Source: Bryobacterales bacterium
GTDB lineage: Bacteria > Acidobacteriota > Terriglobia > Bryobacterales > Bryobacteraceae
Assembly: GCA_020853155.1 (NCBI GenBank)
Contig: JADYZL010000556.1
Span: forward strand, 1-12,205
DNA length: 12,205 nucleotides
Direction of reading: 5' to 3'
In this document: piece after piece, positions 1 to 6,208 of the stretch
Layout of the letters: each line of letters opens with the position of its first letter
How positions within the stretch are numbered: position 1 is the first letter of the stretch
Notes under the pieces: generated by a model
Told to the model about the DNA's origin: nothing
The model's database searches: none
What the model saw: the letters and a program-made list of their open reading frames with translations, nothing else
Program-made: the position numbers and the translations under genes

Positions 1-1181
1 CGCCAATAGCGCGTGATGGGCACTCCTTCCACCATTGGGACATCGCCGTTGAACGATTTCTCCCAGCGCCCGAAATCCACCGTGCCGGGGAAGGGTGTCA
101 TCATCACGAACTGCGCGAAGGTGAGGTTGGCCCGGATGGCGAGATCGGAAGTGGCCTTGAACGTCTCCTCCCGGTCTGAGGGCAGGCCGAAAATGAACGA
201 ACCCAGGACGTGGACGTCGTATTCGCGAAACTGCTTCAAGCGATGGATCAGGTTCTCGCCGGAAAGGTTGAAGTCCTTGAAGACCGATTTCAGCCCTGCT
301 TCCGTCACCGCTTCGACGCCCACCAACCCGCCCCGGATGCGGGCGGCGCGCATCCTCTTGAGGAATTCCACATCCTCGGCGGCCTCCATGGTGATCTGCG
401 TGAAGAACACCATATCGTCCGGCAATTCCGCCAGTTGATCCATCAGTTCGAACCGTTCCTGGCGCATCCGGGTGAGTTCGGCCAGCCGCTCCTCGTTGCC
501 CTGCTTCTTCGCCAGTGCAAGGTCTGTGAGCGTGACGGGGTAGAAGTTATCGTCGGCGAGCGCGATGAAGCGGTAGCCGAGGCGTCGCAGTTCGACAATC
601 TCTTCCATGACGGGAAAATTGGAGCGCTGCCGCGGCTGCTGGCCGTCGGTCCGCCAGACGGAGCAGAAGGAGCAATGTTTCGGACAGCCGCGCACGGTCT
701 GCACGGAGGCCCACATGTAGCCCTTGGGCGGCATCAGATCCCAGCGCGCCTTGCTGAGCGCCGCGCCTTCCACGCGGCCGCCGTCGTATTCCTCTTTGAG
801 GTTGCCCGCAACGCAATCCGCAATCACAATCGGCCACACGTGGTCGCCGTCGCCCTTTACCACCGTATGGGCCGCGCCCAACTCACGCGGTTCTTCGGGG
901 AACAAGGTGGCGTGGATGCCGCCGTAGATCACCCAAGCGCCGCGCTCGCGCGCCATGCGGCCTACGGCCAGCCCTCGCAAGGCGTTGCCGGTGTGGATGC
1001 CGATGCCCACGATATCGCCAGCCTGGATCTGTTCGGGGTCGATCTGTTCCAGCGTTTCATCGACGATATTCGGATCGCCATACGTGGCGGGCGTGCAGCC
1101 GGCAAGCACATAGAGCCACCGGGGGGTGATGACGCCCACGCCGAAAGACATGTCGCTTGGATTGACGATATGAATCCGCAT
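1..1181 (-). CDS. B12-binding-type radical SAM protein (3' end outside window)
   Basis: This is an enzyme of the cobalamin-binding radical SAM class (COG1032-like), which uses a [4Fe-4S] cluster and S-adenosylmethionine for radical chemistry, often methylations or ring formations. The frame is open from ATG at 1181 through the left edge, giving 393 visible residues. Residues about 1-130 look like a Rossmann-type B12-binding domain: the start MRIHIVNPSD, then GIGIHTGN (59-66), and YGGIHATLFPEEP (86-98). The radical SAM cluster motif CPKHCSFC gives C166, C170 and C173. Further on come ALADDNFYP and a GLVGVE strand, as expected of the SAM barrel. The start is supported by a GAGAGG ribosome binding site 6 nt upstream (1188-1193). 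It lies downstream of the phosphatase gene in the same direction but appears to have its own promoter. The substrate is not recognisable, and similarity to hopanoid or BchE-type enzymes is only at domain level. Class call is firm; function is unknown. Confidence 0.88.
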   Translation of the reverse strand, partial: MRIHIVNPSDMSFGVGVITPRWLYVLAGCTPATYGDPNIVDETLEQIDPEQIQAGDIVGIGIHTGNALRGLAVGRMARERGAWVIYGGIHATLFPEEPRELGAAHTVVKGDGDHVWPIVIADCVAGNLKEEYDGGRVEGAALSKARWDLMPPKGYMWASVQTVRGCPKHCSFCSVWRTDGQQPRQRSNFPVMEEIVELRRLGYRFIALADDNFYPVTLTDLALAKKQGNEERLAELTRMRQERFELMDQLAELPDDMVFFTQITMEAAEDVEFLKRMRAARIRGGLVGVEAVTEAGLKSVFKDFNLSGENLIHRLKQFREYDVHVLGSFIFGLPSDREETFKATSDLAIRANLTFAQFVMMTPFPGTVDFGRWEKSFNGDVPMVEGVPITRYW

Positions 1182-1261
1182 GCAAAACCTCTCGAACCTG
1201 CGATCAAACTGCGCGATTCGAATGAGGCTCCGCTCGAGAGCCGCAGGAATTGCGTTCTTGG

Positions 1262-1289
1262 AGCATACCAGAGTTCAAACGTGGATCAA
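1262..1289 (-). promoter_or_regulatory. Candidate sigma-70-type promoter of the radical SAM gene
   Basis: On the minus strand, a -35-like TTGATC (1284-1289) is separated by 16 bp from a -10-like TATGCT (1262-1267), which is preceded by TGG, fitting an extended -10 (TGn). Transcription would begin near 1255, giving a leader of about 75 nt before the ATG at 1181. Each hexamer matches the consensus at 4 of 6 positions. The call rests on spacing and position between two genes, and there is no experimental support. Confidence 0.4.
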
Positions 1290-1391
1290 TCGAATTCCCG
1301 AAGATTTGTTCTGCGCGTCAAAGTGCGGATTTCCCATGCGCAGGCCCGTCGGCGGCCCATCTCCGGAAGACTCCGCCGATGAACGGGCCGC

Positions 1392-1880
1392 TCACAGAGT
1401 GTCCCCGGTGCGTATAGAGCCGGCGAGTTTCGCCACCCGCTTTTCCACGTCGTCTCGAACCTTGCGATAGCGCCGCTCATTGCCCAGGTAGGGGTCGTCC
1501 ACGTTCCATTCGAGAATCGTCATGGCGCGGCTAAGCGAACTCGGGAACGGGAAGCCGCTCATATTGACGATCACGTCGAAAGAGCGAAGTTCGAACGTAT
1601 CCATCCCCTTCGACTGATGCCCTTTCAGGGAGACATCGCGCTCCAGCATGGAAGCCGCGGTTTCGTCCGGGACGAATCCAAGAGGGGAGATGCCAGCGCT
1701 CTCCGCCTCCATGACGTCCGCGTGGTAGGCGCGCGCGAAGCCTTCGGCCATCTGGCTACGGCAGGCGTTTCCGTAGCAAACGAAAAGCACGCGCGTCCGT
1801 CCGGCCGGGGCAGGCCCGCCTGCCGCGCTATCTTCCGTGCGAGCTGCCGCGCGCCGGGGAGGAAGTGAGGAAAATCGCAT
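1392..1880 (-). CDS. Low-molecular-weight phosphatase / ArsC-fold protein
   Basis: A 162-residue cytoplasmic protein of the LMW protein tyrosine phosphatase / thioredoxin-type arsenate reductase fold. The phosphate-binding loop is VCYGNACRSQMAEGF, with nucleophile C35 and R41 (CX5R). The general-acid aspartate is probably D129 in DDPYLG. The loop wording CRSQMAEG is closer to arsenate reductases than to classical tyrosine phosphatases, which usually read CRSP. However, the two later cysteines that arsenate reductases use to relay the disulfide are absent: the only other cysteine is C40, inside the loop, and the expected region reads NMSGFPFPS. A phosphatase, or an uncharacterised ArsC-like role, therefore fits better than arsenate reduction. 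The first 28 or so residues precede the domain and are low in complexity. The ATG at 1880 has only a weak ribosome binding site, so the true start could be a little downstream. It follows the Nramp-like gene by 110 bp in the same direction, with no arsenic-resistance neighbours. Confidence 0.85.
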   Translation of the reverse strand: MRFSSLPPRRAAARTEDSAAGGPAPAGRTRVLFVCYGNACRSQMAEGFARAYHADVMEAESAGISPLGFVPDETAASMLERDVSLKGHQSKGMDTFELRSFDVIVNMSGFPFPSSLSRAMTILEWNVDDPYLGNERRYRKVRDDVEKRVAKLAGSIRTGDTL

Positions 1881-1990
1881 GTTCCAGAGACAAGTTTCAG
1901 TGCCGGAGGCCCGCGTTCCGGTTAGAGGGCGTACTCTCAGAATATCGGACGAAACGGGCCGGCGCTATAGAGCGGGCGCCTAAGAGTGGG

Positions 1991-3367
1991 CTACCCTTCG
2001 CCCACAATGTAGACCACCATCAGAGTCGTAATCAGCACGCCGGCGATCCATAGCCACGCCGTGTTCCACCATCCGGGGGCGGTTTCCTTGGGCTGAAGCT
2101 TGTGCCGTAAATACAGCACGCCAAAACAAATGACGGGCAGCGAAAGCGCCTGGGCGAGCCCCCCGGCAACCACCATGCTCACGGGGTTCTTAAACACATA
2201 AAAAAGTGTCACCGGAATGACGGTGATCGCAACGACAAACCGGTCCCGCCAGCGGTTCCGTGCGGTGATATCATCCCGCTCGAAGCCGCCCATCATCCGC
2301 ACCATGTCGGCGTAAATCCGCGAGTGCGCCGCCGTCGCCGCGAAGATGGTTCCATAGAGCGTAGCCACCGCCCCCAGGTAGAACAGCACCAGCGCCCATT
2401 CGCCCAGCGTGCTGGTATAGAGTTCGGAGAGCGTGGCGATCATCGTGCCCGCGTCCGGCACCAGCCCTTGCGGGTGCAGCACGCCCGCCCCCAGCACGTA
2501 GAACGCACAGGTGGCGATGGTGTAGACAAACATGGAGAAGATCACGTCAATGTGCATCACGCGGATCCAGCCGAGCGCGCGCCGGGTCCACGCGGCGCTC
2601 CCGTCGCGCGGGCCGGTGAAGCGCGCGTAGCCCTTCTCCACGCACCAGTAGGGATACATGAAAATCTCGCTCGCGCCCACGCCGGTCATCCCGAAGACGG
2701 CCACTGCCGTCACCCATCCGCCCGCCGGGATCCTCGGCCAGAGCCCGTTGAGGAGTTCGCCCCAGTTGAACTCCGGCGCCTTCATCACCATCGCCGCCGA
2801 GAGCACCGTAAGCATCGTGAAGAAGCCCACCTTCACCATGGCGAGGCTTTCAATCCGGTGGTAGCCGCCGCCCAGCAGGAGCGCCAGCGAGACCGCCATC
2901 ACCGGCAGCACCCACAGGTTCACGGAGAGAAAGGGCATCACGGAATGCAGCACCTGCGCCACCCCGCCAAACATCGCGCCCACCTGGAATTGAGTCATCA
3001 GCACCATCAGCGCCCACACCCAAACGATCCAGTTCACCTTGAAGCGCGGCCCCGGAACCTGGTCAAACGCTTCGAGGCCGGTTTCGCCCGTGGAGATCAC
3101 GAAGCGGCCAAGCTCGGCCTGCACGATTGGCTTGATGAAGCAACTGAAAAGGATGATCCAGAGCGCGACAAAGCCCGCCTGCGCCCCGAGCGTCGTGGTT
3201 GCGATCAACTCGCCCGAACCCACGATGGATGCCGCCAGAATCATGCCCGGCCCGATCTTGCGGATGGTCGCCGGGATCGTCCGGGGCGGCTCCTCGATCG
3301 CATCCGGGGAGATCAGATACGGGTTTGCCGCCACCGCGGCCTCGGGGCTGGGGTTTTCCACGAGCAT
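1991..3367 (-). CDS. Divergent Nramp-like inner-membrane transporter
   Basis: A 458-residue polytopic membrane protein recognisably related to the Nramp (natural resistance-associated macrophage protein) divalent-metal transporter family. The first helix reads IGPGMILAASIVGSGELIA (38-56), matching the Nramp TM1 frame, followed by the GAQAGFVALWIILFS helix (61-75) and about ten hydrophobic segments in all. Nramp transporters normally bind Mn or Fe through DPGN in TM1 and MPH in TM6. Here these positions read GSGE (50-53) and, by eye alignment, GASEIF (231-236). The substrate may therefore not be a classical transition metal. The ATG at 3367 was chosen because the frame stays open further upstream but would then run into the divergent deacetylase gene and gains no membrane or family features. 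No good ribosome binding site precedes it; a TACACT -10-like hexamer (3376-3381) lies 8 nt before the ATG, so a leaderless mRNA is possible. The family call is firm, the substrate unknown. Confidence 0.85.
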   Translation of the reverse strand: MLVENPSPEAAVAANPYLISPDAIEEPPRTIPATIRKIGPGMILAASIVGSGELIATTTLGAQAGFVALWIILFSCFIKPIVQAELGRFVISTGETGLEAFDQVPGPRFKVNWIVWVWALMVLMTQFQVGAMFGGVAQVLHSVMPFLSVNLWVLPVMAVSLALLLGGGYHRIESLAMVKVGFFTMLTVLSAAMVMKAPEFNWGELLNGLWPRIPAGGWVTAVAVFGMTGVGASEIFMYPYWCVEKGYARFTGPRDGSAAWTRRALGWIRVMHIDVIFSMFVYTIATCAFYVLGAGVLHPQGLVPDAGTMIATLSELYTSTLGEWALVLFYLGAVATLYGTIFAATAAHSRIYADMVRMMGGFERDDITARNRWRDRFVVAITVIPVTLFYVFKNPVSMVVAGGLAQALSLPVICFGVLYLRHKLQPKETAPGWWNTAWLWIAGVLITTLMVVYIVGEG

Positions 3368-3454
3368 CGTAGGGCAGTGTATCGCACGGGTGCGCCATCG
3401 CGGCGAAACTGCGTCCACATTACCCGGATTTGTCTCCCGCCAGCGGGCGCTCCC

Positions 3455-3463
3455 TGCTACGAT
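3455..3463 (+). promoter_or_regulatory. Candidate extended -10 promoter of the deacetylase gene
   Basis: TGCTACGAT fits an extended -10 element (TGn followed by TACGAT, 4 of 6 matches to TATAAT). It sits in the 144-bp region between the divergent Nramp-like and deacetylase genes. Transcription would start near 3470 and leave a leader of about 40 nt. The only -35-like hexamer, TTGTCT at 3430-3435, is 22 bp away, which is too far, so this is a tentative call. Confidence 0.28.
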
Positions 3464-3496
3464 GAGGAAGGATCGCAGTCCCAGAACGCCCAGTAC

Positions 3497-3511
3497 AGGG
3501 AATGATTCCCT
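3497..3511 (+). promoter_or_regulatory. Palindrome covering the deacetylase ribosome binding site
   Basis: AGGGAATGATTCCCT is a perfect inverted repeat with 7-bp arms around a single G, ending one base before the ATG at 3512. Its left arm, AGGGAA, is the best ribosome binding site, with a spacing of about 9 nt to the start. In RNA a one-base loop cannot form, so at least one inner pair must open, but the structure could still mask the site. In DNA it could equally be a protein-binding operator. Confidence 0.4.
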
Positions 3512-4462
3512 ATGGAACACACCATCGTCGCCATCCACGCGCACCCGGATGATATTGAGTTTCTTGCCGCCGGAACGCTGGCCGGCATTTCCCGCGGCGG
3601 CGGGCGCGTCATCCTGGCCTCCATGACCGCGGGCGATTGCGGCACGGTTTCGCAAGACCCCAACGAAATCTCACAGATCCGCGTGCGGGAGGCGGCGAAC
3701 TCCGCGGCGCTCGTGGGTGCGCGCTACTACTGCCTGGGCTTCAAGGATATGGCGATCTTTAGCGACGACGCCTCCCGCCGCCGCATCACGGAGTTTCTTC
3801 GAGCCGTGCGCCCCACCATCGTCGTTACGTCTTCCCCCGAAGACTATATGGCGGACCATGAGGCCACCGCCGTCCTTGTACGCGATGCCTGCTTTGCCGC
3901 CGCGCTACCCAATTACGAAACCCGTCACCAGACGCCGGCGACGCCTCTGCCCGAGATTCCCGCCCTCTATTTCATGGACCCGATCGGCGGCGTTGACCGC
4001 AATCAGACGCCCGTCATTCCCGATTTCATCGTGGATATCGAGGAGAACTTCGACCTGAAAATCGCCATGCTCATGGAGCACAAGAGCCAGAAGGAATGGC
4101 TGCGCGTGCGGCACGGCATTGAGAACTACGTTTCCATCATGCAGAAATGGACGCGCGAACGCGGCGCGCTGGCGGGCATTCGCATCGGCGAGGGGTTCCG
4201 GCAATATCGCGGGCATCCCTACCCTCAGGACGAACGCTTTCAGGGTCTGGTGCGCAAGCACATCCATATTCCGCTGGCTTTGCGCGGAGACGTCGTGAGC
4301 CCGGCCTCACCCGTTGCCGAAGTCCATGCGGGCGCGGCGATGGCGGCAAATCGGGAACCCGGAGCCGCCCCAGTGGATGCGCCGCCCATCGCCGGCGGCC
4401 AAGTGACCGATCTCGTCGATGGCGTGGCGGCTAGCGCTCTGCCGGATTCGCCTCCCGCCTAG
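3512..4462 (+). CDS. PIG-L/LmbE-family deacetylase
   Basis: A 316-residue zinc-dependent N-deacetylase of the PIG-L/LmbE family, whose members remove acetyl groups from N-acetylglucosamine-type conjugates and related amides. The N-terminus carries the hallmark AHPDDIE motif, with presumed zinc ligands H11 and D14 and catalytic-base candidate D13. The third ligand is probably H116 in DYMADHEAT (111-119). The catalytic domain runs to roughly residue 265. The last 50 or so residues are Ala/Pro/Gly-rich and look disordered, making the protein somewhat longer than typical members. No signal peptide is seen, so it should be cytoplasmic. It is the only plus-strand gene here, divergent from the Nramp-like gene and convergent with the permease unit, whose last gene it overlaps by 32 bp at the 3' ends. 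The substrate cannot be told from sequence; a bacillithiol- or mycothiol-type role is possible but no partner genes are visible. Confidence 0.92.
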   Translation: MEHTIVAIHAHPDDIEFLAAGTLAGISRGGGRVILASMTAGDCGTVSQDPNEISQIRVREAANSAALVGARYYCLGFKDMAIFSDDASRRRITEFLRAVRPTIVVTSSPEDYMADHEATAVLVRDACFAAALPNYETRHQTPATPLPEIPALYFMDPIGGVDRNQTPVIPDFIVDIEENFDLKIAMLMEHKSQKEWLRVRHGIENYVSIMQKWTRERGALAGIRIGEGFRQYRGHPYPQDERFQGLVRKHIHIPLALRGDVVSPASPVAEVHAGAAMAANREPGAAPVDAPPIAGGQVTDLVDGVAASALPDSPPA

Positions 4463-4628
4463 CCGGAAGATACATCCGCGCCGACGAGATGGTGAACCAC
4501 AGCACGGAACAGATGAGCAGCGCCATCTTATAGGTAGCGTCGTCGATCATGCCGTGGAAGGCCATCACGGCGGATGCAAGGCACCCGCCGAGCGCCCCGA
4601 TCGATAGAATCCAGAGAAGCGGCTTCAT
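4431..4628 (-). CDS. 65-residue two-helix membrane protein coupled to the permease
   Basis: A small open frame starting MKPLLWILSIGALGGC. It has two likely transmembrane helices, at about residues 4-24 and 34-52, joined by a short loop FHGMIDDATYK, and ends in a basic tail RREANPAER. Its ATG (4628-4626) overlaps the TGA of the upstream permease gene (4627-4625) as ATGA, the classic arrangement for translational coupling, which strongly supports it as a real gene. I do not recognise a family. By analogy, small two-helix proteins such as DUF485- or DUF3311-type partners of solute symporters lie beside their transporters, so an accessory subunit of the permease is the natural inference. Its 3' end overlaps the end of the convergent deacetylase gene by 32 bp. 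A longer reading starting further upstream inside the permease gene is rejected because it would be a shadow in another frame. Confidence 0.75.
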   Translation of the reverse strand: MKPLLWILSIGALGGCLASAVMAFHGMIDDATYKMALLICSVLWFTISSARMYLPARREANPAER

Positions 4629-6001
4629 GCTGTACGCACCCTCGCTTTCCGCAGCAGTATATACGCGCCAAGCGCGACGAAGTAGCCCGGCAACCACCGG
4701 AAGTAAAGATGGATGGGCAGCGCGAAGCAGAAGAGCAGCGTGCCGATCCACACGAGCAGCACCGTCCAGCTAATCTGCTGGCCCTTGCGTTCGGCCTCGA
4801 ATTGCGGAATTCCCAATCGCGGGAAAATCCAGTGTTCGGCGAACACAATCGCCCCAATCGGCATGAGCAGCAGTCCGTAGATGGCCACGTAGTCGAGCAG
4901 CTTCAGAAACACCACGGGGAAGCAGGCCACGATGGTGGTGGCCATGCCCGCAATCAGCGTGATGCGCCATCGCGGCCAGTTCGGCGTCACCACCTGGAGC
5001 GCGAGTCCAACCCGATAGAGCGTCGGGTTCGCCGTGGTCCATCCGGCCACGAACACCGCCACCGCGCCCGCGATTCCAGCGGCCGTGAACGCCATCAGCC
5101 CGGGGTTCATTTCGCGGTCCACCGCCGCCACCATCACGCCGCTGCAAATCCACGCAAGAAAGTGCCCAGGGAACATCCCGAACGCGGAGTAGAAGCCCGT
5201 CTTCCAGTTCTTCGCATACCGGAAGAGCGCCATGTCCGAGAGGCCCACGTGCATGGCGAGATTCGCGAACCAGGCGAAGAAGGCGATGTGCCAGAAGCCG
5301 AAGCGTTCCTGGCCGGGGCTTGGGTGGCCGGTCCAGATCTTCTGGTTGGCCACCTCCCAGAAATTCGAAAAATCCGTGGCCACGCCCAGGCGCGGAAGCA
5401 GGGCCAATGCTCCGGCGATGAGGACCAGGAAAATCCACGGGGAGCAGAGTTCGGCGAACTTGCTCACCTTCTCAAACCCGAGAATCGCCACCACCGTGAA
5501 CGCCATGCCGATCGCGAACGTAAGCAGCACCCACGCAACGCTATTCGGGTAAACGTCGCTCAGTTGGGGACTGGGGATATCGAACGCGAGGCCCAGCGCC
5601 GTCGAGGAGACGGAGATCATCGCGCCCGCGAGGATGCAGAAGAGGAACGCATTGCCGATGTTGTACACCACCGTCACGCCGGGTCCGGCGATGCGGCGCA
5701 GATACCAATAGAGCGTCAGGCGCGTCCGCACCGCGATGGGCGCGCAGAGAAAGGCCCAGGAGAGCACGGCAAGGATGTTGCCCACGATCAGCCCGCCGAA
5801 GAGATCCGCCGCCGTCACCCCATGCAGCACGAAGAAAGCGCCGATCACGAACTCCGTGGCGGCGACATGCTCCCCGGCAAGAAGTCCAGCGAAACTCGCA
5901 TTCGATTGCAGGTGGTTTTCGTCGACGGGTTCCCGGTCGAACTCATAGAGCGAATCCATCCGCGCGGCAACCTGTTCGGCAGTGAGTTCGGGCTGAGACA
6001 T
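4625..6001 (-). CDS. NCS1-family (CodB-like) purine/cytosine-type permease
   Basis: A 458-residue inner-membrane transporter of the nucleobase:cation symporter-1 family (cytosine/purine permease type), with about twelve hydrophobic segments. Recognisable family features include the early helices with FGGLIVGNILAVLSW (68-82), the AGWTTANPTLYRVGLAL stretch (319-335), which parallels WTTN-x-LY in cytosine permease CodB, and the helix YVAIYGLLLMPIGAIVFAEHW (371-391) near the C-terminus. The substrate cannot be inferred; relatives carry nucleobases, hydantoins, allantoin or thiamine-like compounds, and no nucleobase-metabolism gene is adjacent. The ATG at 6001 was preferred over an in-frame TTG at 6046 because the upstream 15 residues look non-coding, a candidate promoter at 6035-6063 would place the transcription start downstream of that TTG, and a GGGGG run lies about 8 nt before the ATG. 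It overlaps the 65-residue gene by 4 bp. Confidence 0.88.
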   Translation of the reverse strand: MSQPELTAEQVAARMDSLYEFDREPVDENHLQSNASFAGLLAGEHVAATEFVIGAFFVLHGVTAADLFGGLIVGNILAVLSWAFLCAPIAVRTRLTLYWYLRRIAGPGVTVVYNIGNAFLFCILAGAMISVSSTALGLAFDIPSPQLSDVYPNSVAWVLLTFAIGMAFTVVAILGFEKVSKFAELCSPWIFLVLIAGALALLPRLGVATDFSNFWEVANQKIWTGHPSPGQERFGFWHIAFFAWFANLAMHVGLSDMALFRYAKNWKTGFYSAFGMFPGHFLAWICSGVMVAAVDREMNPGLMAFTAAGIAGAVAVFVAGWTTANPTLYRVGLALQVVTPNWPRWRITLIAGMATTIVACFPVVFLKLLDYVAIYGLLLMPIGAIVFAEHWIFPRLGIPQFEAERKGQQISWTVLLVWIGTLLFCFALPIHLYFRWLPGYFVALGAYILLRKARVRTA

Positions 6002-6034
6002 CCAAGACCCCCACGCAAGATCGGGAAAGTGTCC

Positions 6035-6063
6035 AAGATATGCCAAGCAAGCCCGGAATGCAA
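6035..6063 (-). promoter_or_regulatory. Candidate sigma-70-type promoter of the permease unit
   Basis: On the minus strand, TTGCAT (6058-6063) and TATCTT (6035-6040) are separated by exactly 17 bp. The predicted start, near 6028, gives a leader of about 27 nt to the ATG at 6001. The hexamers match the consensus at 3 and 4 of 6 positions, so this is a moderate candidate resting on spacing and location. Confidence 0.33.
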
Positions 6064-6155
6064 CGGCGGCGTGGACGGTGAGGCGCTTCGGGATGACTTA
6101 TTCCGCGAATATCGATGGGTGAGGTTGTCGATGATGGCGCGCGGGACGAGTTGGT

Positions 6156-6188
6156 GAGACGAATGCCACCGGTGGGGGCATTCGTCTC
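6156..6188 (-). terminator. 12-bp perfect hairpin after the lyase-like gene, without a U-tract
   Basis: GAGACGAATGCC (6156-6167) pairs perfectly with GGCATTCGTCTC (6177-6188) around a 9-nt loop. It starts 20 nt downstream of the stop codon of the exported lyase-like gene (stop ending at 6209) and before the next same-strand gene. Neither side has a run of T. It may be a U-less terminator, an mRNA 3'-end stabiliser, or a Rho-associated processing site. The rest of the 207-bp gap (6002-6208) holds only the permease promoter candidate. Confidence 0.5.
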
Positions 6189-6208
6189 GCGAACGGCCTG
6201 CGGCTAAG

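Noticed and set aside
1349..1379. TCGGCGG/CCGCCGA inverted repeat after the phosphatase gene as a terminator
   Set aside because: Stem of 7 bp with a 17-nt loop and no U-tract on the relevant strand; too weak to call.
210..1382. Long plus-strand open frame antisense to the radical SAM gene
   Set aside because: It is Arg/His/Ala-rich with no recognisable motif, and mirrors a well-supported minus-strand gene; GC-rich codon bias creates such frames.
2324..3505. 393-codon plus-strand open frame over the Nramp-like gene
   Set aside because: Its composition is dominated by His, Arg and Glu, as expected for the antisense of a hydrophobic membrane protein.
3368..3655. N-terminal extension of the Nramp-like protein
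   Set aside because: The frame is open, but the 96 extra residues overlap the deacetylase coding start, lack membrane features and look like non-coding translation.
4381..4399. GCCGCC/GGCGGC hairpin downstream of the 65-residue gene as a terminator
   Set aside because: It lies inside the deacetylase coding sequence and has no U-tract; GC-rich coding DNA makes 6-bp stems common.
4574..6157. 527-codon plus-strand open frame over the permease gene
   Set aside because: It is also an antisense shadow of hydrophobic codons, and has no family motif or ribosome binding site of note.
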